This document shows positions 1-5,909 of a DNA stretch of 6,150 nucleotides, one piece after another. A model generated the notes under the pieces. That model was not told the DNA's origin, did not search any database, and saw only the letters and a program-made list of their open reading frames with translations. This DNA is from JBCCFX01 sp039029515 (GTDB taxonomy: Bacteria > Planctomycetota > Phycisphaerae > Phycisphaerales > SM1A02). The number at the start of each line of letters is the position of its first letter. Within the stretch, counting starts at the first letter, position 1. The stretch covers positions 1 through 6,150 of the forward strand of contig JBCCFX010000220.1 in NCBI GenBank assembly GCA_039029515.1. The letters run 5' to 3'. A program made the translations under genes and the position numbers.

Positions 1-237
1 CGCAAGGGCGGTGATGAACGCGGCGATGCCGCTGACCATCGCGATGCCGGGGAAGTACTCGACGAGCTGATAGCCGCCGATGCCGGCAATCGTCGTGAGG
101 GCGACGAGGAAAAATGTCTTATTGACGACGCCCTGCATGGTGGCGTACTGGCTCTTGGCCCCGTCAACGCCGTAGGCATCGCGGAACGTCTCCATATCCG
201 AGAGAGCAGGGTTGGATGATTGCCACATGTTCGCCAT
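1..237 (-). CDS. Bax inhibitor-1/YccA family membrane protein, N-terminal part (cut by window edge)
   Basis: The minus strand from ATG at 237-235 is open to base 1 and gives 79 codons, with the rest outside the window. The translation begins MANMWQSSNPALSDMETFRD and continues through YATMQGVVNKTFFLVAL to a second hydrophobic stretch. The sequence order is a polar N-terminus with an SNPAL motif, then MQG-VVNKT, then a membrane helix (about residues 41-56), then a short YFPG turn and another helix (about 64-79). This order is characteristic of the YccA-like branch of the BAX inhibitor-1 (TMBIM) family, whose members are inner-membrane proteins of about 230-260 residues with seven helices. Family members are linked to membrane homeostasis, calcium leak or protease modulation; the bacterial role is poorly defined. 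The start is supported by AAGGAG at plus-strand bases 248-253, 10 bases upstream. The gene is divergent from the lipoprotein gene at 543. The family call is from pattern recognition of the N-terminus only. Confidence 0.82.
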   Translation of the reverse strand, partial: MANMWQSSNPALSDMETFRDAYGVDGAKSQYATMQGVVNKTFFLVALTTIAGIGGYQLVEYFPGIAMVSGIAAFITALA

Positions 238-247
238 AGCTGAGTCA

Positions 248-253
248 CTCCTT
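248..253 (-). promoter_or_regulatory. Ribosome binding site of the YccA-like gene
   Basis: On the minus strand this reads AAGGAG, 10 bases before the ATG at 237. It is a near-perfect Shine-Dalgarno sequence and fixes the start of the leftmost gene. Confidence 0.8.
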
Positions 254-453
254 ATGAGAGACTTCACCCCGTCACCCGGACGATGGTGATCCCCCGTCAT
301 TGCGTGCATCGGTCTTCAGGCCCGATTCCTTGACGCGAAGAGAGTCTATGAACGTTATTGGAACGAGTCGAGAGCCGATTTCGGCCGATCGGCGATGATC
401 GTGCCGTTGTCCACGACTTGAAACTGACCGCGAGGTCGGCAATCATTGCGCCT

Positions 454-524
454 TGGTTCGGCGATGGACGGGAATAGATTCGCGTCCATCGGTGATTCAT
501 GCGATGATTCCCCACCGAACACCA
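454..524 (+). promoter_or_regulatory. Structured leader or operator dyad upstream of lipoprotein gene 1
   Basis: CGATGGACG (462-470) is a perfect inverted repeat of CGTCCATCG (483-491). A G/G mismatch and a further GAA/TTC inner stem close on a small loop, giving roughly 12 paired positions. Outside it, TTCGG (457-461) can pair with CCGAA (515-519), and the pairing extends weakly outwards with one bulged base. A small TCAT-GCG-ATGA hairpin lies between the arms. The whole set ends just before the Shine-Dalgarno at 527-533. It could be an RNA leader structure or a DNA dyad bound by a regulator. It matches no riboswitch class that I recognise. Confidence 0.4.
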
Positions 525-526
525 GA

Positions 527-533
527 CGAGGAG
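527..533 (+). promoter_or_regulatory. Ribosome binding site deciding the start of lipoprotein gene 1
   Basis: CGAGGAG lies 9 bases before ATG 543. No such site precedes the upstream in-frame ATG at 453, so the 30-residue extension is rejected in favour of a start that places a lipoprotein signal peptide at the N-terminus. Confidence 0.8.
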
Positions 534-542
534 TGTGTGCAA

Positions 543-860
543 ATGAAACGAACAATGATCCGAACCACGTGTGCCGTCGCCTGCCTCTGCGGAACGGCAA
601 TGCTGTTGACCGGCTGCGAAAGCGACGAAGCCGCGACGACCTCGACGCAGGCCGCCATGCTTGATGCCGATAGCGGCGTGGTCAGCATGGGCATGATCAA
701 CGAGACATGCCCCGTGATGGATGGCCACGGCGTCGACCCGGACGTCTATGTGGTGGAAGCAGGCCACAAGATTGGTCTCTGCTGTGCCGGTCGCGAAGGT
801 GCCTGGAACGCCAAGAGCGCCGATGAGAAGGCCTCATACATCGCAGCCCATGTGAAATGA
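543..860 (+). CDS. Small lipoprotein with degenerate YHS/TRASH-like Cys motif (paralogue 1)
   Basis: A 105-residue protein. Residues 1-24 form a signal peptide (MKRT...R, then a Cys/Ala/Leu-rich core) ending in the lipobox L22-T23-G24-C25, so C25 should be lipidated and the protein membrane-anchored on the periplasmic side. A linker (ESDEAAT...) follows, then a compact domain: N53-E-T-C56-P-V-M, D-G-H-G-V-D-P (60-66), a short strand (YVVEAGHK), I-G-L-C80-C81-A-G-R84, and a helix containing W88. This layout (CPVMG..VDP ... G..IGFCCPGC...W) resembles small YHS/TRASH-type metal-binding domains common in planctomycete lipoproteins. The usual third cysteine of the CCxxC segment is Arg84 here, so metal binding, if any, would use C56, C80 and C81. 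It has its own terminator (897-934) and a diverged paralogue immediately downstream. The lipoprotein call is firm; the domain assignment is by motif resemblance; a metal or redox role is inference. Confidence 0.85.
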   Translation: MKRTMIRTTCAVACLCGTAMLLTGCESDEAATTSTQAAMLDADSGVVSMGMINETCPVMDGHGVDPDVYVVEAGHKIGLCCAGREGAWNAKSADEKASYIAAHVK

Positions 861-896
861 TTTGATCTGTCCCGTTCAGGGCAGATGAAACGCAGG

Positions 897-934
897 CAAA
901 GCCGGTCCCGACATTCGGGTCCGGCTTTGTTTTT
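897..934 (+). terminator. Strong rho-independent terminator after lipoprotein gene 1
   Basis: CAAAGCCGG (897-905) pairs perfectly with CCGGCTTTG (921-929). After one T/T mismatch, CCCG (907-910) pairs with CGGG (916-919) around the loop ACATT. TTTTT follows at 930-934. The 13-pair GC-rich stem plus U tract is a textbook intrinsic terminator, so the two lipoprotein genes are probably transcribed separately. Confidence 0.93.
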
Positions 935-955
935 CTCATGGATTTCTCGTCGTGG

Positions 956-1038
956 CCCGATGCATGTCAGATCGGGTTTGCGCGGGCAGACCTCGATCGA
1001 TGACCTTGGGGTCCTGATGGCATAGCCGGATGCCCGGC
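956..1038 (+). promoter_or_regulatory. Leader region of lipoprotein gene 2 with two short hairpins
   Basis: CCCGAT (956-961) pairs with ATCGGG (971-976) around a 9-base loop, and GCCGG (1025-1029) pairs with CCGGC (1034-1038) around ATGC. Both are short and could be chance in GC-rich DNA. The promoter of the downstream gene must lie between the terminator at 934 and the start at 1076, but no convincing -35/-10 pair was seen. Confidence 0.25.
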
Positions 1039-1075
1039 GTGTGACGGACCTCTCCCCACGCAGGAGCGCTCCATC

Positions 1076-1384
1076 ATGAAGTCCATGCTGATGACTACCG
1101 TTCTTCTCGCCGGCGCTGTGGTGCTGACGGGTTGTGAGTCCGACGAAGCCGCCACCTCACAGGCCATGCTCAATGGCGACAGTGTGAACCTCGGTGTCGT
1201 CAATGACACGTGCATCTCTGGCGGCGGTGACCACGTTTGCGACGGTACGATCGATCCGTCGGTCGGCTCCGTGGTTGTCGATGGCCAGCGAATCGGCTTC
1301 GGCAGCCAGGAATGCCGCGACTACTTCGAGACGATGCCGGATAGTCAGCGTCAGAAGTTTGTGCAGGCGCAGGGCGAGTACTAA
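1076..1384 (+). CDS. Small lipoprotein, diverged paralogue of the upstream gene (paralogue 2)
   Basis: A 102-residue protein. The signal peptide (MKSMLMTTVLLAGAVV) ends in the lipobox L17-T18-G19-C20. It is preceded by AGGAG at 1062-1066, 9 bases before the ATG. After the lipidated Cys the sequence CESDEAAT and a following QAML...DS block match the upstream lipoprotein almost residue for residue, including an identical 12-base stretch (623-634 and 1141-1152). Later correspondences are N43-D-T-C46 to N-E-T-C56, D60-P61 to D65-P66, and I73-G74-F75 to I-G-L. The CC pair is replaced by G76-S77, while the third Cys position is kept as C80 (sequence GSQEC). A Gly-rich insertion carries an extra C55. 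The remaining cysteines C46, C55 and C80 could still make a metal site or a disulfide. Its function is unknown; an envelope-anchored, YHS/TRASH-derived domain is inferred from the paralogue. Confidence 0.85.
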   Translation: MKSMLMTTVLLAGAVVLTGCESDEAATSQAMLNGDSVNLGVVNDTCISGGGDHVCDGTIDPSVGSVVVDGQRIGFGSQECRDYFETMPDSQRQKFVQAQGEY

Positions 1385-1415
1385 GCCACGTCGCCTCCAT
1401 CTCGTGATTCAACTT

Positions 1416-1443
1416 CAACGCCCGGCCAGATGGTCGGGCGTTG
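1416..1443. terminator. Hairpin terminator between convergent genes
   Basis: CAACGCCCG (1416-1424) pairs perfectly with CGGGCGTTG (1435-1443). The stem extends inwards through a G-T pair and two C-G pairs to a 4-base loop (AGAT). It sits 31 bases after the lipoprotein stop. The following bases (TTGGTTGGGG) are only modestly T-rich, so termination is probable rather than certain. It could serve transcripts from either side. Confidence 0.65.
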
Positions 1444-1449
1444 TTGGTT

Positions 1450-1529
1450 GGGGAAAGATTGGGGATTCGGGATTCGGGGTTCGGAATTGAGTTCCCCAAT
1501 CCCGAATACCCAATCCCCAATCCCGCCCC
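1450..1529. repeat. Large imperfect palindrome built of GGGGATT/GGGATTC units
   Basis: The left arm (1450-1486) consists of head-to-tail units such as GGGGATTC, GGGATTC and GGGGTTC. The right arm (1492-1529) is their reverse complement (TTCCCCAATCCC, GAATACCC, AATCCCC, AATCCCG). Aligned as inverted repeats the arms match along about 37 bases with two single-base gaps and few mismatches, around the loop TTGAG. It fills the space between the convergent lipoprotein and kinase genes and ends 3 bases before the kinase stop codon. It resembles the interspersed REP- or MITE-like intergenic palindromes seen in many copies in some high-GC bacterial genomes. As RNA it would form a long stem from either strand. 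Copy number cannot be judged from this window. Confidence 0.75.
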
Positions 1530-1532
1530 AAA

Positions 1533-4295
1533 TCACTCCGCATCGATGCCTGCGTCCGAATTCATGATCGGCGGTTCGCCGCACCCGATCAGCTTCTCAT
1601 CCATGGCGTTCGGTGTGGCCTGTAAGCGCACGCCGGCGTCGGTGGCATCCTGAATGCCTTCGGCGGCGAGCCGATACCACGCGCATGGATCGTCGTCGTC
1701 GCCCGTGCTTTCGGCGACGAGCCCGCGTTTGAATCGCGACATGATGAGAATCGTGCGCGCCAGCGCATCGCGAGGATCCTGCGCGATCACGATCGACACC
1801 GTTTCCATGGCCAATGCGAAGTACTCGGCCGCAAGATCGTTATCTCCAAGCGAGAACTGTGATTCGGCGAAGCCTTCATAAGCGCGAGAAAGGCCGACGA
1901 GCGTGTACACATTGCTCGGATCGTCTTTGCTCATCTGAAGGCGCAGGTCAATGCACTCCTGCCACCGATCAATGGACTCGCGATAGCGCTGCAGCTCAAA
2001 CAAGTCTGTACCAAGCCGTTCCAGGACAACGCCGTGATCAAGCTGTGCGCGCATGCTCTCGGGCGTTGCTTCCACGCGCGCTCGATACAACTTCTCGATG
2101 CGTTGATGCAGTTCCAGTGATCGTTCGTAGTCGCCCGTGCGCTGTGCAAGGCGTCCCATTCGCGCGAGCGTGATGGTCAGATCACGTTGCATTCGTCCAT
2201 TGTCGGGAAACTGCCGAGCGAATCGCTCACGGATCTCCAGTGATTCCTTCAATGCCGTGTCGGCGTCCTCATGCCGATCCAGATCCATCAGGCACGCGGC
2301 ATAGTCGCCAAGCACGACCGCAAACATGCCTTCGTAGTTCGGGTCGCCGGGGCCACGCTCCGCCAACGTTCGTCCGAGCTTCACAGCCTCTTCAATGACG
2401 GGAAGCGCATCGTTGGGACGACCGGCGCGCCGGTAGGCATCCATCAGGAATGACTTGGAAATCACCACCGAGCGAACGACCGGCATGGCGTCGCCGATCT
2501 TCGCCGCTGCGGCATCCATGTTCTCGACCGCCTTCTCGGCCGCATCGATGGCGACATCGGTCTCGCCGCGCGTCATCGCCATCTCAGCCAGCGTGGTGTA
2601 GCTCATCGCAAGCCGGCCAAGTGAATTCGGATCATCGGGGCGCAGTTCATACAACCGCTCGCGAATCGCCATCGAGTTGCGGTAGCTCTCCATGGCGGCA
2701 TCGGTGTCGCCAATGTTGGGAATGCGTGGATTGCCCTGAACGTCACCAACGAACTGCCATGCGGTTGCAAGTTCATCGAGCAGGTCAAAGTTGTCGCCGG
2801 CATCTTCAGCCAGCCTGTTCAGGTACGACTGTGCAGTCGTGACGAGTTTCTGTCGTACGGGGAGCGAGCCGCTGAGCGTGCGCACGTCACGATCGATATC
2901 GAAGAGCACGGTGTTGGCGAGCGCGCGGACGTCATCAAAGCGACGTTCGGCAAGCTCGCGTTGTTCTTCTTCTGCTTTGCGGGCTGCGACCTCGCCGGCG
3001 AGCGCTTCGTCCTTCTCTGCCAGTGCGATGTCCTTCTGATCAAGCGCCAGCTCCCGATCGGTCAACGCTTGTTTCGTCTGTATCAACAGGATGAGGCTGA
3101 CCGCCGTCGCGGCAATCAGGACAAGCACTGAGAATGCCGCCGCTGCCACGACGGGTTTGCGGCGACGCGCAAACTTTCGAAGTTGATACCACGTGCTCGG
3201 TGGGCGCGCGACGATCGGTTCGTCGTTGAGATACCGCCGAATGTCATCAGCGAGCGCTGCGGCGGAGTCATAGCGAAGATCACGTTCCTTCTCGAGTGCC
3301 TTGCCGATGATCGTCTCGACGTCACCGCGCAATGTTCGATCGAGCGCGCCGAGTTGTGTCGGCGACTTGTCCTGAATCAACTGCACCGCGGCGGTGAGCG
3401 AGCAATCCTTGACATCCACGGGCAGTGTGCCGGTCAGCAGTTCATACGCCACGACACCAAGCGCGTAGACATCGCTGCGAATATCGATGCCGCGGGAATC
3501 ACCTTGTGCCTGCTCGGGGCTCATGTACGCCAGCGTGCCGATGATCCGACCGAGATCGGTTTGTTCGACGGTCGCCTGCACATCGGCGTCCGTCGCGCGG
3601 GCGATGCCGAAGTCGAGGATCTTGGCCTGGCCTTCGGCATCGACAAGCACGTTGGCGGGTTTCAGGTCGCGATGAATCACGCCGCGCTGATGCGCGTGAT
3701 GCACCGCGTCGGCAATCTCGGCCATCAGGCTGAGGCGTTCGCGCACGCTGAGTTCGTGGGTCCGAGCGTAATCGCGCAGCGGCTCGCCGGCGATGAACTC
3801 CATGGCGAAATACGGGCGAGAGCTTCCGCCGCTCTCGAATGTGCCCGCTTCGTAGATCGCAGCGATGCCGGGATGACGAAGTCGTCCAAGCACCTCGGCT
3901 TCATACTCAAACCGGCGCAGCATTTCCGGCGACATGACCGCGGTGCTCATGAGCTTGAGCGCGACATCGCGGCGTGGTTGTTCCTGCTCAGCGCGATAGA
4001 CGATGCCCATGCCGCCCTGACCGATCGGCTCACGGATGGTGTAGCCGGGGATTGTCGGCAGCGTGGCGGCGACCTCTTCGCCGGCGCCGGCGAGCGCGTG
4101 GATGACACCGTCACGGTGCGATGTGCTGAGCACATTCGCGGTGTCATCGATCGCCGTGAGGAGCGATTCGACCTCGGCGCGTAGGTCATTATCCGCGCCG
4201 CAGGCCTCATCAAGCAAGGACTTACGATCGTCGCCGGTGAGTCGGCGGGCGCGTGAGAAGATGTCGCTGACGCGAGCGTGACGATCAGAGTCCAT
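1533..4295 (-). CDS. Membrane-anchored Ser/Thr protein kinase with C-terminal TPR region (PknB-like)
   Basis: A 920-residue protein. Residues 1-50 form the helical segment typical of planctomycete kinases (FSRARRLTGDDR...LLDEAC, LRAEVESLL). The kinase domain spans about 84-357 and has every catalytic element: Gly-loop G92-Q-G-G-M-G97, VALK with Lys114, helix-C Glu132 followed by LRHP, HRDLKPAN with catalytic Asp210 and Asn215, D228-F-G, the activation-segment end GT-x-x-YMSPE261, and SDVYALG. It should phosphorylate Ser/Thr using ATP in the cytoplasm. A basic stretch (RKFARRRK) precedes one membrane helix (about 381-406). An Ala/Glu/Lys-rich coiled coil (about 407-455) follows, then alpha-helical TPR-like repeats (about 500-890) with phases such as ALKESLEIRERFARQFPDN and GDYERSLELHQRIEKL. 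The TPR half probably binds a partner or ligand outside the membrane. The start at 4295 is chosen over an in-frame ATG at 4421 because of GGGAAGA at 4303-4309 and the family-like N-terminus. The gene is divergent from the secreted-protein gene. The substrate is unknown, and no neighbouring sigma factor or phosphatase is visible. Confidence 0.95.
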   Translation of the reverse strand: MDSDRHARVSDIFSRARRLTGDDRKSLLDEACGADNDLRAEVESLLTAIDDTANVLSTSHRDGVIHALAGAGEEVAATLPTIPGYTIREPIGQGGMGIVYRAEQEQPRRDVALKLMSTAVMSPEMLRRFEYEAEVLGRLRHPGIAAIYEAGTFESGGSSRPYFAMEFIAGEPLRDYARTHELSVRERLSLMAEIADAVHHAHQRGVIHRDLKPANVLVDAEGQAKILDFGIARATDADVQATVEQTDLGRIIGTLAYMSPEQAQGDSRGIDIRSDVYALGVVAYELLTGTLPVDVKDCSLTAAVQLIQDKSPTQLGALDRTLRGDVETIIGKALEKERDLRYDSAAALADDIRRYLNDEPIVARPPSTWYQLRKFARRRKPVVAAAAFSVLVLIAATAVSLILLIQTKQALTDRELALDQKDIALAEKDEALAGEVAARKAEEEQRELAERRFDDVRALANTVLFDIDRDVRTLSGSLPVRQKLVTTAQSYLNRLAEDAGDNFDLLDELATAWQFVGDVQGNPRIPNIGDTDAAMESYRNSMAIRERLYELRPDDPNSLGRLAMSYTTLAEMAMTRGETDVAIDAAEKAVENMDAAAAKIGDAMPVVRSVVISKSFLMDAYRRAGRPNDALPVIEEAVKLGRTLAERGPGDPNYEGMFAVVLGDYAACLMDLDRHEDADTALKESLEIRERFARQFPDNGRMQRDLTITLARMGRLAQRTGDYERSLELHQRIEKLYRARVEATPESMRAQLDHGVVLERLGTDLFELQRYRESIDRWQECIDLRLQMSKDDPSNVYTLVGLSRAYEGFAESQFSLGDNDLAAEYFALAMETVSIVIAQDPRDALARTILIMSRFKRGLVAESTGDDDDPCAWYRLAAEGIQDATDAGVRLQATPNAMDEKLIGCGEPPIMNSDAGIDAE

Positions 4296-4302
4296 GTTGC
4301 AG

Positions 4303-4309
4303 TCTTCCC
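4303..4309 (-). promoter_or_regulatory. Ribosome binding site deciding the kinase start
   Basis: On the minus strand this reads GGGAAGA, 7 bases before the ATG at 4295. It is a moderate Shine-Dalgarno match. The 42 codons between 4421 and 4295 encode an Arg-rich segment unlike kinase N-termini and are more likely leader DNA. Confidence 0.6.
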
Positions 4310-4562
4310 GAGTGAAATCCGACGGAGCACCGGTCCGAGCGGTTAAGACTATCGCGCACCGGCGAAGGGAACGAGTCGCAAAACTGACGAATCTGCGCAG
4401 CACAGCGCAGAGACGGGCCAAAACGAACGTATTCTGCTGCTGAGGTCATCGCCAGAGCGTCCATGTGTGGGGCGGCGACCTTGCTGACGCGTGTCATGCG
4501 CGGCTTCCATTTCTTTGACCACGCTGGACGAATGACTCGTGGGGACTCGAGTCGACATTCCG

Positions 4563-4569
4563 AAAGGGG
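4563..4569 (+). promoter_or_regulatory. Ribosome binding site deciding the start of the secreted-protein gene
   Basis: AAAGGGG lies 8 bases before ATG 4578. This supports the start at 4578 over the in-frame ATG at 4539 and puts the hydrophobic signal sequence close to the N-terminus. Confidence 0.65.
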
Positions 4570-4577
4570 CAACGACC

Positions 4578-5909
4578 ATGCAGGTGTGCGATGGCGGTGC
4601 TGTGCGCTCACTGGCGCTTCTCGTGACCAGCAGTCTGACGAGCGCTGCGATTGCAGCGGATCGAGCGATGCCTGAGCGGGTTTCGATTGACGACGTCATC
4701 GAGCGCGTGATGGCCGGCGGAGGCGGCGTTGATTGTGGTCCGACTCAGTTTCTCGGTCTCGAACTGACACTCGAAGACTTCCCGAATGGTTGGTACGACG
4801 AAGCAGGTGTGATTGACACATCGCCGAGCGTTGGACCCGGACCAAGCACAGATGTGAAGACGGCATTCGCGTGGAATGGTGGCATTGACACGCACGGAAA
4901 TATCGTTCGTGGCTTCAAGGAAGACTGGAACGTCTTTCGGTTGTGGGCCCGCGTGACGGGAGAAAACACGTGCCTTGGCGCGATCAGCGGTTCGGCCGAC
5001 AACGACATTCCGTTCATTCTCGATGCAGGTGGCAGTGGGTTTTTCCATACCACGGTCGGCCCGGCTCAACAGGTGAATCCGGCATTGCTGCAACTGTGGA
5101 CCGGCAATGTCGGTGACTCGCTTTACCAGCTGGCTTTTGATTCATTTCTCACCCTCGGATCTGCGACGCTGAGCACAATGCCGCAGGTCTCGGATCCGGA
5201 CAACATTCTTGGACCCTTTGACGCAACGTGCGACGCACGAGTTGATGGCGAGAACATGGGCATCACGCGCCCGCCCATTGGCCCGTACCGTGTCTTGCCG
5301 GACGGACGAGGGAACTACCGCATTCTTCTTGGACAGTTCACCGTCCGTAAAGGGTTTGATTTCTCAGGGCAAATGCTCGTGAGTGGCCCGGGACTTGGTC
5401 CCAACTTCGATGCGTGGTCATCGAAGACGGCGTTCGAAGCATCGGGGCCGGCAATCAACCCGCTTGGCAACGCCGCAGTGTCGGCGAATGCAGATGGCAC
5501 GCTCAACATCTCCAACATCGGTACTTCGGGCGAAGACGGTTTCGCCGCGACGTTCGACACGTCCGGCTCCTTGGTGCTCGACAGTGGCTTCGGCGTCAGC
5601 TGCCCGCCATCGTCTTGTCAGCCGTGGCCAACGCCACCGCCGCGTCCATCGCGCACAACAACTCCGGCGCAACCGCAAACAATCTGCCCACGCAACCTCC
5701 CAACGTGCCGACCATCACCGTGCCGTCTCAGCAGCAGAACGGCGTCGGCGCCAACAACTCCGCCGTGGGGCAGAACGGCACCCTCTCCTCCACCCACGTC
5801 ATCCTCCCCACCAAGACGACCAACCAGTTGCCGAGCATCAACGCGGCCCTCCCCACCATCCCGCTCCAGTTTGTCGACACGACCAACTACCTGCCCAAGC
5901 AGCCCATGA
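4578..5909 (+). CDS. Secreted protein of unknown function; C-terminal part replaced or out of frame after about base 5595
   Basis: The frame encodes 443 residues, but only about the first 340 look genuine. Residues 1-27 are a Sec signal peptide (hydrophobic LALLVTSSLTSAAIAA, with a likely signal peptidase site near AIA/A or IAA/D). The mature part is acidic, Gly/Asn/Asp-rich and probably beta-structured, with few cysteines (C53, C132, C218). Recognisable stretches are DCGPTQFLGLELTLEDFPNG, LYQLAFDSFLTLG, a GPYRVLPDGRGNYRILLGQF segment and GEDGFAATFDTSGSLVLDSG near 319-337. I recognise no family. The composition resembles planctomycete exported or surface proteins. No PEP-CTERM or dockerin-like ending is present. 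From residue about 341 the translation turns into Pro/Ser/Thr/Arg-rich sequence, which is the out-of-frame shadow of the very GC3-rich frame starting near 5597. The stop at 5907-5909 is therefore probably not the native one, and the true C-terminus is missing. The gene is divergent from the kinase gene and may share regulation with it. Confidence 0.7.
   Translation: MQVCDGGAVRSLALLVTSSLTSAAIAADRAMPERVSIDDVIERVMAGGGGVDCGPTQFLGLELTLEDFPNGWYDEAGVIDTSPSVGPGPSTDVKTAFAWNGGIDTHGNIVRGFKEDWNVFRLWARVTGENTCLGAISGSADNDIPFILDAGGSGFFHTTVGPAQQVNPALLQLWTGNVGDSLYQLAFDSFLTLGSATLSTMPQVSDPDNILGPFDATCDARVDGENMGITRPPIGPYRVLPDGRGNYRILLGQFTVRKGFDFSGQMLVSGPGLGPNFDAWSSKTAFEASGPAINPLGNAAVSANADGTLNISNIGTSGEDGFAATFDTSGSLVLDSGFGVSCPPSSCQPWPTPPPRPSRTTTPAQPQTICPRNLPTCRPSPCRLSSRTASAPTTPPWGRTAPSPPPTSSSPPRRPTSCRASTRPSPPSRSSLSTRPTTCPSSP
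5590..5610. other. Putative junction between two sequences of different origin
   Basis: Within about 20 bases the plausible coding frame changes and third-position GC rises sharply. Line-by-line GC goes from about 57 % (bases 5041-5100) to about 77 % (bases 5941-6000). No target-site duplication, terminal inverted repeat or tRNA/attachment site was seen at the point. The exact breakpoint cannot be fixed from one sequence. Confidence 0.55.

Larger units (their letters stand above)
238..542. promoter_or_regulatory. Divergent intergenic region (305 bp) between the YccA-like gene and lipoprotein gene 1
   Basis: No credible gene lies here; the open frames that cross it have poor composition and no ribosome binding site. 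It must hold the promoters of both flanking genes. One candidate rightward sigma-70-type promoter is TTGACG at 330-335 with CGTTAT at 353-358 (17-base spacing), but the -10 matches only 3 of 6 consensus positions. Bases 374-379 (GCCGAT) pair with 388-393 (ATCGGC) around a loop containing the palindrome CGGCCG. The strongest structure, at 454-524, is listed separately. Promoter positions are inference. Confidence 0.4.
4296..4577. promoter_or_regulatory. Divergent promoter region between the kinase and secreted-protein genes (282 bp)
   Basis: The two flanking genes are transcribed away from each other, so both promoters must lie here. The clearest structure is TCTGCGC (4392-4398) pairing with GCGCAGA (4405-4411) around a 6-base loop, a possible operator or leader hairpin. 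No -35/-10 pair stands out. Open frames through this stretch are short, Arg/Ser-rich and lack ribosome binding sites. Confidence 0.4.

Noticed and set aside
453..542. 30-residue N-terminal extension of lipoprotein gene 1
   Set aside because: It would bury the lipoprotein signal peptide. The ATG at 543 has a good ribosome binding site and the one at 453 does not.
297..767. Minus-strand open frame across the intergenic region and lipoprotein gene 1
   Set aside because: It is His/Arg-rich, overlaps a well-supported lipoprotein gene and the structured leader, and has no Shine-Dalgarno. It is an antisense shadow.
3183..4184. Long plus-strand open frame (333 codons) opposite the kinase catalytic domain
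   Set aside because: It lies wholly inside the antisense of a kinase domain with every catalytic motif intact. Its composition is that of a codon-bias shadow, and it has no ribosome binding site or recognisable family.
360..4378. 11-base direct repeat GGAACGAGTCG at 360-370 and 4368-4378, considered as a shared operator or ECF-type -35 element
   Set aside because: Only 11 bases match, the flanks differ, and no convincing -10 element lies at the right spacing. Chance is sufficient in GC-rich DNA.
4296..4421. 42-residue N-terminal extension of the kinase
   Set aside because: It is Arg-rich, unlike family N-termini, and lies in the divergent promoter region. The ATG at 4295 has a ribosome binding site.
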